A stretch of 64,000 bases of DNA. It comes from Fidelibacterota bacterium. Its GTDB lineage: Bacteria; Fidelibacterota; Marinisomatia; SCGC-AAA003-L08; TS1B11. Made by a program: the position numbers and the translations under genes. The stretch lies in contig CP070638.1 of NCBI GenBank assembly GCA_020354025.1, forward strand, positions 719,999 through 783,998, read 5' to 3'. The notes beneath the pieces were generated by a model. That model saw only the letters and a program-made list of their open reading frames with translations, was not told the DNA's origin and made no database searches. Below, piece by piece: positions 17,101 through 24,669 of this stretch; the first letter of the stretch is position 1, and each line of letters starts with the position of its first letter.

Positions 17101-17786
17101 ATGCCGAGCATCCCACAGGCCCTCTGAAGCCAGGACAGTATGTGAGAGTGGTCCTGAAGGATAAAGGGATCGGTATCCCGCCAGAATCACTGGACAAAAT
17201 CTTTGATCCATACTTTACCACCAAGGAGGCAGGATCGGGGCTAGGGCTATTTTCCGTCTACAGCATTATTAAAAAGCATAACGGGTGGATCACAGTGGAT
17301 TCCAAGTTGAACAAAGGGACCAGCTTCACTTTTTATTTGCCAGCGGTACCGGATACCGTTATTCCACCTTATTCAGATGAGGGCGACACTATGAGCAAGA
17401 AAATCTCAGGTACGGGCCGGATCCTGGTCATGGACGACGATGAGTTGATCCGCAAGGCTCTGGCGCGACTGTTGGACGACCTCGGATTTGAAATAGTATC
17501 CGCCTGTGGTGGGTCCACCGCGTTGAAGCTATTCAAGGAAGCCCACTCGACAGGCAAGCCATTCAAGGGCGCTATCCTGGACTTCTCAATCCCGGGGGGT
17601 ATGGGCGGTGTAGAGACGTTAAAGAGTATACGTGAAATCGATCCAGAAATCAAAGCCATCGTGACTAGCGGATATGCCAATGCACCCATCATAGCTCATT
17701 GCGAGGACTACGGTTTTCAAGGCAGACTAGCCAAGCCCTTCACAGCAGCTGAACTATTCAAGGTTCTCGAGGAGGTATTCGGGTAA
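14136..17786 (+). CDS. Membrane hybrid sensor histidine kinase with five PAS-like domains
   Basis: 1216 residues. About five membrane helices occupy residues 25-185. Then come PAS-like domains starting near 195 (SLFDTMSEGVVLINPDG), 340, 460, 585 and 715, each followed by an ITERKQAEE-type linker. The H-box LASGLAHDFNNFL is near 855, the N-box NNLAINAVQAM near 965, and G-boxes DKGIGIPP and GSGLGLFSV near 1010-1030. A C-terminal receiver (about 1092-1216) has DDD, the acceptor Asp in ILDFSIPGG, and KPF. All catalytic residues are present. TTG at 14121 is in frame, but the ATG at 14136 has GGAGAGG six bases upstream. No DNA-binding partner is adjacent; the lone receiver upstream may be one. The ligand is unknown. 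Confidence 0.92.
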   Translation: MFNLPEKLIHSLTSPSFTDKESTRIAGRLNTLLLWGLALVAAVGFVNIAASPRPLPQFITICAILGGLLVNLLLYGKGYIRLVRLLFPITGWIIVTFVVLFSGGINSPSLAGYVPFILFVGLIYGLPYGIGATVISILTSVVILTFQAQNLLPEQLLVYRPISMWATYMLWFIGTAVLLYVSSREFWRALWANLSRLRSLFDTMSEGVVLINPDGQVIQANPAAERILGLKRSEIESRSHISPVWEVLRPDGSPMPPEERASPRAMKEKRPVNDVMTGVRRPDGSMCWINVSAAPIMNAAGKLEGVISTFADITTHKQTEKERELAKEALRESEERFRDLAELLPETIYEMDTGGNLSFVNRNALKKFKYTQQDFDRGLNGFDMIIPDDRPRAMENARKILSGEKTDLSEYTALRKDGSTFPTVFCSTPIFRDGKPIGLRGIIIDVTNLKHAEEALRESEEKYRIIYENVSDHIIFLDNEGTIISANDHEDTFGRKPEELVGRNFTEFGHFDAEDIPEVEKLFKEVVAGKRTINRMELEIKNKNGNKIPVEASATLVRKNGKIEGSIFMVRDITERKQAEEVLRKSEERYRTVVEYMPNLICRFLPDGMLSFVNNAYCQHFGKKYEELIGHDFFQFIPTEEREKVRKHYRSISKKKPAITYEHPVIAPDGTIRWQRWTDRGLFNESGALVEYQSIGEDITESKRAEEALAIERERLSTTLRGIGDGVITTNIEQQVVLINQAAETLTGWTQEEALGRPLAEVVSLIDESSGGGIDIPAVKVLKDQVVVYPYQNATLISKGNHRILVSLSISLLKDRESQVIGMVMVIRDITEKSRLESEMLRLAKLESLGVLASGLAHDFNNFLMSIMLNLSAARLYLRDNPKTADMLKDAEESTRQARGITQQLATFSRGDVPDTKSRYLTPILKEAIKFSLRGTLAKPRFRLGKELWPVEIDPGQINQVLNNLAINAVQAMPRGGTLTVIAANVTVDAEHPTGPLKPGQYVRVVLKDKGIGIPPESLDKIFDPYFTTKEAGSGLGLFSVYSIIKKHNGWITVDSKLNKGTSFTFYLPAVPDTVIPPYSDEGDTMSKKISGTGRILVMDDDELIRKALARLLDDLGFEIVSACGGSTALKLFKEAHSTGKPFKGAILDFSIPGGMGGVETLKSIREIDPEIKAIVTSGYANAPIIAHCEDYGFQGRLAKPFTAAELFKVLEEVFG

Positions 17787-17799
17787 GAGTAGTGTCCGG

Positions 17800-18465
17800 T
17801 CAATCAATAGGCCGCACGTAGATTTCATCGGCGATTTCCGGGTCCAAGGCCAGTTCAGTCTCGCCCAGGCGCACGAGGAAAGCGGGCGTTTGCTGGTGCA
17901 AATTCAGCACTACACCCGGATTGATCCCAAAAGCTGCCAGACGGTCAAAACGCTTGTGAAAACTTGGGGTTAGAAAGGACACTCGGGCTGATTTCCCAAC
18001 CCCCAGACGAGACAAGCGCATAACCAGTGGTTTTACGAACTCAGCAGGTTTGGGCGGGGAGTCGCCATGAGGGATGGGACGACCGCTGGGATCCACCTGG
18101 GGGTGTCCCAGGAAAGCGGCCACCTTATCGGTCACTTCCTCGCTCAGGATATGCTCAAACTGACAGGCCATTTCCTCACTAGTCCTTTCTGATACATCCA
18201 GCACATCCATGAGTAGCCGCTGAGCCAGGCGGTGCCTGCGGATGACATCCCGGGCTCTTTTTCGACCTGTTTCAGTAAATTCAACTACACCCCCCTCCAG
18301 CGCCACGAGACCCATATCCGCCATTTCGTTTAACGCCTCGGACAGATCAAACTCACCCGCATCGTGTTTACACTCCACCCGCAGCTGTTCTATCTGGGGC
18401 TGGTCATCCTCGTGAGCGAGCCATACCGCTTCCAGGATTTCATCAATGAGACAGGACTTTTTCAT
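17800..18465 (-). CDS. DtxR/MntR-family metal-dependent repressor with FeoA-type C-terminal domain
   Basis: 221 residues. The N-terminal winged helix ends in MADMGLVALEGGVVEFTETGRKRA. The dimerisation and metal-binding part follows, with RRHRLAQRLLMDVLDV, EEMACQFEHILSEEVTDKVAAFLGHP and the conserved HG after PSGRPIP. Residues from about 145 form the SH3-like FeoA domain. It probably senses Fe2+ or Mn2+ and represses uptake genes, perhaps including its own operon. The start overlaps the zinc-ribbon gene by four bases. It is the last gene of fur-feoB-zinc ribbon-dtxR, unusual in pairing two iron-regulator families in one operon. Confidence 0.88.
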   Translation of the reverse strand: MKKSCLIDEILEAVWLAHEDDQPQIEQLRVECKHDAGEFDLSEALNEMADMGLVALEGGVVEFTETGRKRARDVIRRHRLAQRLLMDVLDVSERTSEEMACQFEHILSEEVTDKVAAFLGHPQVDPSGRPIPHGDSPPKPAEFVKPLVMRLSRLGVGKSARVSFLTPSFHKRFDRLAAFGINPGVVLNLHQQTPAFLVRLGETELALDPEIADEIYVRPID

Positions 18466-18668
18466 GACCGGATTGGAACCTCATCTTTTTTCTTATGTGA
18501 GATGCTTAGTAATGCCTTGAATAGGTTAACAATCTTTGATTCCGCAAAAAATTCATAACCACAGCCGGGACACTTAATCATGGTACATCCCTTGTTAAAC
18601 GGGCAACCGGCGTGACAGTTCTCCCGATGTAGGTCAAACTCCCAGCCGCATAGCGGGCAGCTAATCAT
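18462..18668 (-). CDS. FeoB-associated cysteine-rich zinc-ribbon protein
   Basis: 68 residues. The N-terminal two thirds hold four Cys groups: CPLCGWEF, CHAGCPFNKGC, and CPGCGYEF, enough for two metal sites. The basic tail ends in KKKDEVPIRS. Small proteins of this pattern are often found behind feoB in anaerobes; their function is not established, though an iron-handling or FeoC-like role is plausible. The ATG at 18668 overlaps the feoB stop (ATGA), and its own stop overlaps dtxR. An upstream in-frame start at 18701 would lie inside feoB and is less likely. Confidence 0.7.
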   Translation of the reverse strand: MISCPLCGWEFDLHRENCHAGCPFNKGCTMIKCPGCGYEFFAESKIVNLFKALLSISHKKKDEVPIRS

Positions 18669-20743
18669 GGAAACGCCACCTTTAACAACCGCAAAGTCCA
18701 ATTCAGGATACCCCCCACCAGTAGCGCAAACGGCAGGATGAAAACAGCCATTCCCAAGGCTATACGCCAGCCTTGCTCCTTGATAATCATGAACAAATTA
18801 GCGATACAGGGCATGAATAGGGTGATTACCACCAAGCTCACCAAGGTCTGGATAGTGTCCAGCTGTCCCTCCCGTGCCAGGAGGAACAGGCCAGCTGCCC
18901 CGTAGTCCCGTCTAAGAAAACCCATAATGAATGCGGCCGTGGTTTCCCCAGGCAAACCCAGAAATGTCTGGATAATAGGGCGCGTGACGTTTTCAATCCA
19001 CACCAGGATGGCCAAGTGATCCATGATAAAGAGCAGTAAGGTCCCCAAGAAAAATAGGGGCACTGCCTCCCGAAGGTACCACTCCAGACGGGCCAGGGTC
19101 TTGATGATGATATTTCCCAGCAGCGGTTTCCTCAAGGGAGGCATCTCCAGCAGGAAATCTGATGTCTGCCCCGCTATAACCTTGGCGGACAGGTGACCCA
19201 CAAGGAAAACAGTGCCGATGACAACGGCCAGCCAGATGGCAGCAGCACCCAGTGATATCCCTCCCAGCATGGCCAGAATAACGCCCAGCTGAGCTGAGCA
19301 CGGCACTCCCAATGCCAGTAGCAGGGTGACAATACGGCGTTCCTTCCGGCTGTCCAGGATACGGGTGGTCATGGTGGCCATGGTATCACAACCCAGGCCC
19401 AACACCATAGGCAATACCGCCTTCCCGTTGAGACCCATAGCCCTGAATACACGGTTCATCATCACCGACAGCCGGGGTAAGTAGCCGGAATCTTCCAGCA
19501 AGCCAAAAGCAATGAAGAAAGTGCCCACAATAGGCAGCACAATGGCGATAGAATACGACAAGGCCATACTGAGCAGGCCAAATTCTCCCACGAGCAGGTC
19601 CCTTAACAGCTGCCAGGGTATGATGATTTCCACCGCCCTGGTCAGCCAGGGTACAATATGGGCACCGAAGAGCCTCGCTTCCAGCAAGTCCACCAGGGTA
19701 CCTGCACCGAATACACCCACGAAGTAATACATCCCGGCCATGACCGCGGCTACGAAGGCAAGCCCACCCACTGGGTGGACGGTAGCCCGGCTGAGCCACT
19801 GAGAGAGGGAAGTGAAGCTGGTCGCCCGCCGTTGGAGAACGCGATCCATGAGCTGGGCAGCAGCCCGCATACGCGCCTGGGTAATCTCCACGCTTAAGCT
19901 GCGGGCAAACGCCCTGCGGGTGCGGTTGATAACGGTTCGGATTGCCTCACGGATGGCAGGATTAACGGCCGTGTCAAGCCAGGTGGGAAGTTTGGCATCG
20001 CCTGATCCGCGGGACATAGCTAGCAACATCAGCGCCATGGATTTGCGTGAAATGCTCATTTCCTGAGGGGATCCATTCGAAGCAGGCAGGAGAGGTATGA
20101 GCTCATCTATTGCCTTTCGGATCGGTTCCGGATAGTCAATGGGAACCTGTGACGGCAGGTTCTCGCCATCACTGGCGGGTGCGGCCGTGATTCGGCGCCG
20201 GAGCTCCTCCAAACCCACCTTCTGAGTTGCAATAGTTCCCACCACCGGTACTCCCAATACCTTGGCAAGAGCCTTCGAATCGATGGAGATACCACGATCG
20301 CGGGCCTCGTCGATCATATTCAGACACAGTACAAAAGGCAAACCCATTTCAGCCAGCTGCAGGGAAAGCAGCAGCCCCCGTCGCAAATTCTTCGCGTCGG
20401 CAACCTGGAGGATATAAGTGGGAGTCGATTCTAAGAGGATGTCGCGGGTAACTGCCTCATCCTCGCTGGTGGGAATAAAATTGTTAACACCGGGTGTGTC
20501 GATCACCTCCCAGTGAACACTATCTGCTTCCTCACCATGTACGACCATCTTACCCCGAGAGACCTCTACCGTCGTGCCGGGGTAGTTGGAAACGTTCACG
20601 TAATGACCGGTTAGGTAGCCGAAGACCACCGATTTGCCCACGTTGGGATTCCCCACCAGGGCTATAGTGTTCCTACCTGCCGCAGTTACTTTGACTTTGC
20701 CGTGACCATGCACTGAGTACTCAACCGCCCCCTTCGGCACCAT
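18665..20743 (-). CDS. feoB: Ferrous iron transporter FeoB
   Basis: 692-residue Fe2+ permease with an N-terminal G domain. G1 is GNPNVGKS (residues 31-38), G2/G3 are in NYPGTTVEV and VIDTPGVN, and G4 is CLNMIDEA. The membrane part has the two gate halves, with GCDTMATMTTR and LGVPCSAQLGVILAML carrying the conserved metal-path cysteines, and FLRRDYGAAG in the second. No separate FeoA gene is seen; the only FeoA-type domain is fused to the DtxR-like regulator. The start overlaps fur by 23 bases, so the two are probably translated together. Confidence 0.95.
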   Translation of the reverse strand: MVPKGAVEYSVHGHGKVKVTAAGRNTIALVGNPNVGKSVVFGYLTGHYVNVSNYPGTTVEVSRGKMVVHGEEADSVHWEVIDTPGVNNFIPTSEDEAVTRDILLESTPTYILQVADAKNLRRGLLLSLQLAEMGLPFVLCLNMIDEARDRGISIDSKALAKVLGVPVVGTIATQKVGLEELRRRITAAPASDGENLPSQVPIDYPEPIRKAIDELIPLLPASNGSPQEMSISRKSMALMLLAMSRGSGDAKLPTWLDTAVNPAIREAIRTVINRTRRAFARSLSVEITQARMRAAAQLMDRVLQRRATSFTSLSQWLSRATVHPVGGLAFVAAVMAGMYYFVGVFGAGTLVDLLEARLFGAHIVPWLTRAVEIIIPWQLLRDLLVGEFGLLSMALSYSIAIVLPIVGTFFIAFGLLEDSGYLPRLSVMMNRVFRAMGLNGKAVLPMVLGLGCDTMATMTTRILDSRKERRIVTLLLALGVPCSAQLGVILAMLGGISLGAAAIWLAVVIGTVFLVGHLSAKVIAGQTSDFLLEMPPLRKPLLGNIIIKTLARLEWYLREAVPLFFLGTLLLFIMDHLAILVWIENVTRPIIQTFLGLPGETTAAFIMGFLRRDYGAAGLFLLAREGQLDTIQTLVSLVVITLFMPCIANLFMIIKEQGWRIALGMAVFILPFALLVGGILNWTLRLLKVAFP

Positions 20744-21179
20744 TCTGTCGGCATTCCCGACAAATACCGAAGAGCAGGTGAATATGACGGATGAGGTGGA
20801 AATGATGTTCCCTGCTCAGATTCTCCTGCTGGCGCTCGATTCCCCGGTCAACAAATTCGATAATTCTGCCACATTCCAGGCAGATGAGATGGTCATGGTG
20901 GGATTGGGCCAGTTTGTTCTCGTAACGGAAGCGTCCGTCGCCGATGTTCAGCTTGCGGACGAAGCCTACCTGCTCAAGGACATCCAGGGTCCGGTAGATG
21001 GTAGCCCGGGAGACAGGGATTCCCCTCCCCCGCAGTGAGAGAAAAATATCATCGCACTCGCGGTGGCCTTCGCTTGCCAGGATGTCCTCCATGACAGCCA
21101 GGCGCTGGGGTGTCAGCCGTAGGGACTCTGATCGCAGGGCCAGCTTTAAGCGTTTGAGATGTTCGGTTGCGACTTCCAC
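20721..21179 (-). CDS. fur: Fur-family ferric uptake regulator
   Basis: 152 residues. The winged helix contains LRLTPQRLAVMEDILASEGHRECDDIFLSL and VSRATIYRTLDVLEQVGFV, the family's recognition helix. The metal-site region has HHDHLICLECGRIIEF and, at the C-terminus, HHFHLIRHIHLLFGICREC, giving the His residues and the two CxxC pairs. The start is a GTG with no clear Shine-Dalgarno, only about 12 bases after the Fur-box-like palindrome, so the transcript may be short-leadered. It is first in the iron operon and likely autoregulates it. Confidence 0.9.
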   Translation of the reverse strand: MEVATEHLKRLKLALRSESLRLTPQRLAVMEDILASEGHRECDDIFLSLRGRGIPVSRATIYRTLDVLEQVGFVRKLNIGDGRFRYENKLAQSHHDHLICLECGRIIEFVDRGIERQQENLSREHHFHLIRHIHLLFGICRECRQNGAEGGG

Positions 21180-21191
21180 AATTAACGCTAT

Positions 21192-21206
21192 TGAGACTCA
21201 TTCTCA
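21192..21206 (-). promoter_or_regulatory. Fur-box-like operator in front of fur-feoB
   Basis: TGAGACT-C-ATTCTCA, a 7-1-7 inverted repeat with six of seven positions symmetric. It matches the shape and the TGA...TCA ends of Fur sites. It sits 12-27 bases upstream of the fur GTG, where binding would block initiation of the fur-feoB-zinc ribbon-dtxR operon. Confidence 0.6.
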
Positions 21207-21503
21207 TATCGATATTACAATGAAAATCACCAATATGCCACCATTTTGGATTCGGGCAGTTCAGGGTACTTAGACATAAGATCCGGTCAGTTAATCCGGC
21301 ATCAAACTTCGCTATTCCCAGACAGGTCCACTCCGCAAAGCATCGGCTCCAGCTTTCGTCAGAACCTCTCTCTTCTTATCCACTGCTGCTTCTGACATGA
21401 TTCATAGCAACTTTTCTTTTGGCAACCTTTTTCGACTCGCCTGCGTCTAACATTCAGAATTGCTAGGAAACATGAAAAAATTCAAACACAAGGACTAGGA
21501 AAA
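21207..21503. other. Divergent promoter region between fur and a secreted protein gene
   Basis: About 300 bases with no ORF I would defend. The half next to fur is AT-rich (a TAATAT element precedes the operator on the minus strand). The half next to 21504 ends in AAGGACTAGGAAAA, the ribosome site for that gene. No stable hairpin or repeat was noticed. Confidence 0.4.
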
Positions 21504-21857
21504 ATGAAGGTACTCAACATCACAATCTTACCGCTGGCCTCGGCTCTGGTTTTGGGTGGTGCCCTTCTAACTACGAAGGATTATTCTGCCAATAGGGCGG
21601 AGGCGAATGACTTAAGGCATATGGTAACGTGGGACGGTGGCAGCTTTGACGAGGCTGTTTGGCTGGCTGTAGATGAGCTCGCCGGTCTTGAGGATGACTT
21701 GCCCCGCCGTGTAGAAAGCTTCCACGTAGAGATTCTAGCTGCCGACGAGGCTATGCCCATGATTCACCTACAGTTCAACAGGGAATCCCTGACACTACTC
21801 AAAGCTGGAATAATCACCCCGGAATACTTCATCCGGGAATATGTTGAATTTAACTAG
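21504..21857 (+). CDS. Secreted or membrane-anchored hypothetical protein
   Basis: 117 residues with an N-terminal hydrophobic stretch (ITILPLASALVLGGALL) that reads as a signal peptide or anchor. The mature part is acidic, with VTWDGGSFDEAVWLAVDEL and LKAGIITPEYFIREYVEFN at the end. I do not recognise a family. The ATG has a good Shine-Dalgarno. It stands alone, divergent from fur and convergent with a lipoprotein gene, so context gives no function. Confidence 0.65.
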   Translation: MKVLNITILPLASALVLGGALLTTKDYSANRAEANDLRHMVTWDGGSFDEAVWLAVDELAGLEDDLPRRVESFHVEILAADEAMPMIHLQFNRESLTLLKAGIITPEYFIREYVEFN

Positions 21858-21958
21858 CCCGAATCGGTTCCTGTCCCCCTTGCGGTATCAGGAGAATCAG
21901 GGGACTGCTCGGGCTTTCTCTCCGTGTTCCCTCACAATACCCCCCTCTGCCAAACTCG

Positions 21959-21986
21959 CGCCCCGCTTATAAAAGGAAGCGGGGCG
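21959..21986. terminator. Strong hairpin between convergent genes
   Basis: Perfect 10 bp inverted repeat CGCCCCGCTT / AAGCGGGGCG with an 8-base A-rich loop, between the plus-strand gene ending at 21857 and the minus-strand gene ending at 21994. There is no T-run on either side, so it may act as a barrier or 3'-end-stabilising hairpin rather than a classical terminator. Confidence 0.45.
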
Positions 21987-21993
21987 TGAGCCC

Positions 21994-22497
21994 TCATTCC
22001 CGCTTTACGGGCTGAAGATCAGCCTCGATATGAGATAGCAGCTCCTTTTCCAGCATCCCGTTAGAGCGCCATTGAATCCACTGGCGACGGTCACCCCAGC
22101 GGCTGATATACACCATAAAAACGGGTTGGACAGTAACCCGGCTGAAATCGGGACTGGTATATGACGGCCTGATCGATATAAGCACCTGCAGATCGGCGTG
22201 TAGCGCTTTACCCCATAATCCAGGTTTGCCTGGATAGGCCAGCTTCTTCAAGCTTTTCAGCGAAAGTATCTGCTGGAGGGTAATGAGACTGTCGGGAGCA
22301 GTACGGTGGACATCCAATTCCAGGCTATACTTGGAAGAATGCACCGCCCTGGCTGCTGCATCAGAAAGGGTTTGAGAAGAAACTCGAAATTCTCGGAATT
22401 CCGGTAGGCTGAAAGCGGGCACTTCAGATGATCGACCCGCGCAATCCAGGAGAAACAGGATCAATAACGGAGCTATCAGGTAAACAGAGCGGCGCAT
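21994..22497 (-). CDS. Hypothetical lipoprotein
   Basis: 167 residues from the ATG at 22497 (MRRSVYLIAPLLILFLLDCAG), where LLDC is a plausible lipobox. The frame is open for 12 more codons upstream, but that extension would spoil the signal peptide. The body contains VLISIRPSYTSPDFSRV and VQPVFMVYISRWGDRRQWIQW. No family was recognised. It is followed upstream by two coiled-coil protein genes on the same strand. Confidence 0.65.
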   Translation of the reverse strand: MRRSVYLIAPLLILFLLDCAGRSSEVPAFSLPEFREFRVSSQTLSDAAARAVHSSKYSLELDVHRTAPDSLITLQQILSLKSLKKLAYPGKPGLWGKALHADLQVLISIRPSYTSPDFSRVTVQPVFMVYISRWGDRRQWIQWRSNGMLEKELLSHIEADLQPVKRE

Positions 22498-22573
22498 GGC
22501 TTGCCGATGGAATCCCCCACTGGGGAATAACACCGGAATGGATCAGAGGCTTCTCACTACAGGCCCAAAACTA

Positions 22574-23059
22574 CTACTTCTCCTTTTTGGGATTTACTTT
22601 TTCGTCAAGAGCTTTAATGTCGTCTTCCATTCGGCTGATGACTTCTTTCATGTCAAGGATATCCCGGTTAGTCCGTCGTTTGTAGGTAGCCAGGTCATCG
22701 GTGAGAGCGCGGAGCTCACCTTCCAGGTTCCGGATGTCTTCGCGGAGTATCTCTTCGACCTGTTGGAGGAAGTAGTTGGTTTCCTCGATCTTGTTGCCGA
22801 GGCTGTCTCTCACGGTCTCGAGCCGCATACGCAGAAACGCCAAGTTCTCCTGCATTCTCTGGATGTGCTTTCCACGCCCAATAAACCTAAGATCCAGGCG
22901 GCGATAGTCTTCATCAATCACATTCTTATGCCCTTGGAGCTCCTCATCACTCTGACGGAGAGCTTCCATGGTAGTAACGCGGTTATGATCGACAATAATC
23001 CCGTAATACAGAGAGAAGCCTACTAAAATGACAACCAGTATATTGACTAATTTTTGCAT
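22574..23059 (-). CDS. Membrane-anchored coiled-coil protein
   Basis: 161 residues. One N-terminal helix (VNILVVILVGFSLYYGIIV) anchors a long, highly charged alpha-helical region running to the end. Heptad-like hydrophobic spacing (LAFLRMRLETVRDSL, EEILREDIRNLEGEL, MEDDIKALDEK) indicates a coiled coil. The function is unknown; it may be a structural or envelope scaffold. It lies 24 bases downstream of another coiled-coil gene, and the two could form a pair. Confidence 0.65.
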   Translation of the reverse strand: MQKLVNILVVILVGFSLYYGIIVDHNRVTTMEALRQSDEELQGHKNVIDEDYRRLDLRFIGRGKHIQRMQENLAFLRMRLETVRDSLGNKIEETNYFLQQVEEILREDIRNLEGELRALTDDLATYKRRTNRDILDMKEVISRMEDDIKALDEKVNPKKEK

Positions 23060-23083
23060 TCTGACTCCGGTTCAGATTTATGT

Positions 23084-23419
23084 TTATTTCGCTGACTTTT
23101 CCAGGTCTGCCAGCCGCTGTTCCCATTCCGGTACTTCCTCCTCCGGTGACACTTGGGGAATCAGACCGGCCGGTCCCGCGATTGTATCTTGACTCTTGAT
23201 TTTCCCAAGAAGTTCTTCCTGAGTCGTGGCGCTTTGCTTCAGACGCTCCACTAATCCATCAACCTCTATCACAAAATCCCGCACCGTTAATTCCATTCGA
23301 TGAATGAGCTGCTCAAGCAGTGCTTCTCCATATCCTTCTTCGACTTGGACAACAAGGGCATTGACCTTCTCATTTAATCGAGTCAATTGCTCCTGGCGTG
23401 TAGATGTATCTCCATTCAT
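23084..23419 (-). CDS. Cytoplasmic coiled-coil hypothetical protein
   Basis: 111 acidic residues without signal or membrane segment. It is helical with heptads (LTRLNEKVNALVVQVEEGYGEALLEQLIHRMEL), a Gly/Pro break near residue 80 (GPAGLIPQVSPEEE) and a helical end. No family was recognised. It is probably co-transcribed with the membrane coiled-coil gene downstream. Confidence 0.55.
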   Translation of the reverse strand: MNGDTSTRQEQLTRLNEKVNALVVQVEEGYGEALLEQLIHRMELTVRDFVIEVDGLVERLKQSATTQEELLGKIKSQDTIAGPAGLIPQVSPEEEVPEWEQRLADLEKSAK

Positions 23420-23754
23420 ACGATATGTCCTTACACTGGATGATTCAGATAGTTATAGATGGGGTGGAATTTTTTGAATATTGCGGGGAATAGCAACCAT
23501 TAATTTACCTTATTGGAAACTATGACACCTTCGCCAATAATACAGGTCCCCACCCAATAGAGCCTTTGTTTATGTCAAAATTCCAGTTATGGAGGTTTCC
23601 CGAGGATACTTCAAGTAGTTCCAGTTGTCCCTGCGCAGAACTGATTCGTGATCCCGGCAACTCATATCTGTACTCTCACCCGGCTTTAACCATATCCAGT
23701 AAAATTCAAACATTATAAGAATGTAAATGCATCAATCCATACCAATAAAAAGGT
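23420..23754. other. Intergenic region, 335 bases
   Basis: Separates lepB (its stop is at 23755) from the coiled-coil gene, both on the minus strand. It must hold the promoter for the coiled-coil pair. A TTGACA is present on the minus strand near 23573, but I could not match it to a well-spaced -10. No ORF or RNA gene was seen. Confidence 0.4.
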
Positions 23755-24642
23755 CTAGTGTATAACCGAGCCAATTCTTTTCAAACGATTCCAGGTGATA
23801 TAAGGAAATCGTTTGAAATCCAGTGAGAAATAAACAAAGAGTGCTTCACCGAGGATATGATCATGGGGTACAAAGCCCCAGAAACGGGAATCGTAGCTCT
23901 GGTCCCGGTTGTCCCCCATCATGAAGTAATAGTCCTGCTCAACTACATATTGGGTAATCGGCTGATCATCAAGAAATATCTGATTCCTTACAAGGTGTGG
24001 TGTGTGTCCATCCATTCTAGCCACATACCATAATACTACCTGGTCGTGAGCCGCTGATAAGGTATCCCCTTCGGATGGAACACGTAGGAGGCCATAGTGA
24101 TCCTTATTCCCGTTGCCCCGAGGGAATATGTTGGGATCGATCCAATCCTCAGGCTGGGACTTCCGTTCCAAGAACTGTAAATGTTCGGGATGGTAAAAGG
24201 ATTCGCCGGCGACCAGAATTTCCCGTTCACGAATCTCTACTGTCTGTCCAGGACCCGCGATCAGCCGCTTGACATATTTATCCTGGGGATCATGAGGATA
24301 CTTGAAGATCACGACATCACCGCTCCGAGGTTGGCGGAAAGCGGGGAACCGCAGCCAGGGAATGCTAAATCCGAGGCGCGTGTAGGGGATGCCCAGCCAA
24401 TCGGGGGTTCGCATGCCGTAGATAAACTTATTACCGATGAGAAAATCCCCGATCATTATCGTCTTCTCCATGCTGCCGGTCGGAACGATATATGCCTCCA
24501 CCACTGTGGCTCGCAGGGCCAGAGCAATCAGGACGATTATCCCCAAGGATCGCAATTCGTGGAGAAATCTGGAGGGCTGGCCATCAGGTTGGGTTGCCTG
24601 TGATCTGGACTTATCGCTCTGCTTTCTTGTTTTTTTCGTCAT
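23755..24642 (-). CDS. lepB: Signal peptidase I
   Basis: 295 residues. It cleaves signal peptides of exported proteins at the outer face of the inner membrane. One N-terminal anchor helix (LGIIVLIALALRATVV) is followed by box B with the catalytic Ser in VPTGSMEKT. The catalytic Lys is in DKYVKRLIAGPGQ, and the box E segment MGDNRDQSYDSRFWG is intact. The N-terminal 20 residues are strongly basic. It is followed 27 bases on by gamma-glutamyltransferase. It would process the many secreted proteins of this window. Confidence 0.95.
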   Translation of the reverse strand: MTKKTRKQSDKSRSQATQPDGQPSRFLHELRSLGIIVLIALALRATVVEAYIVPTGSMEKTIMIGDFLIGNKFIYGMRTPDWLGIPYTRLGFSIPWLRFPAFRQPRSGDVVIFKYPHDPQDKYVKRLIAGPGQTVEIREREILVAGESFYHPEHLQFLERKSQPEDWIDPNIFPRGNGNKDHYGLLRVPSEGDTLSAAHDQVVLWYVARMDGHTPHLVRNQIFLDDQPITQYVVEQDYYFMMGDNRDQSYDSRFWGFVPHDHILGEALFVYFSLDFKRFPYITWNRLKRIGSVIH

Positions 24643-24669
24643 TGTTACGTTCTTTATCTCATTACGTTC

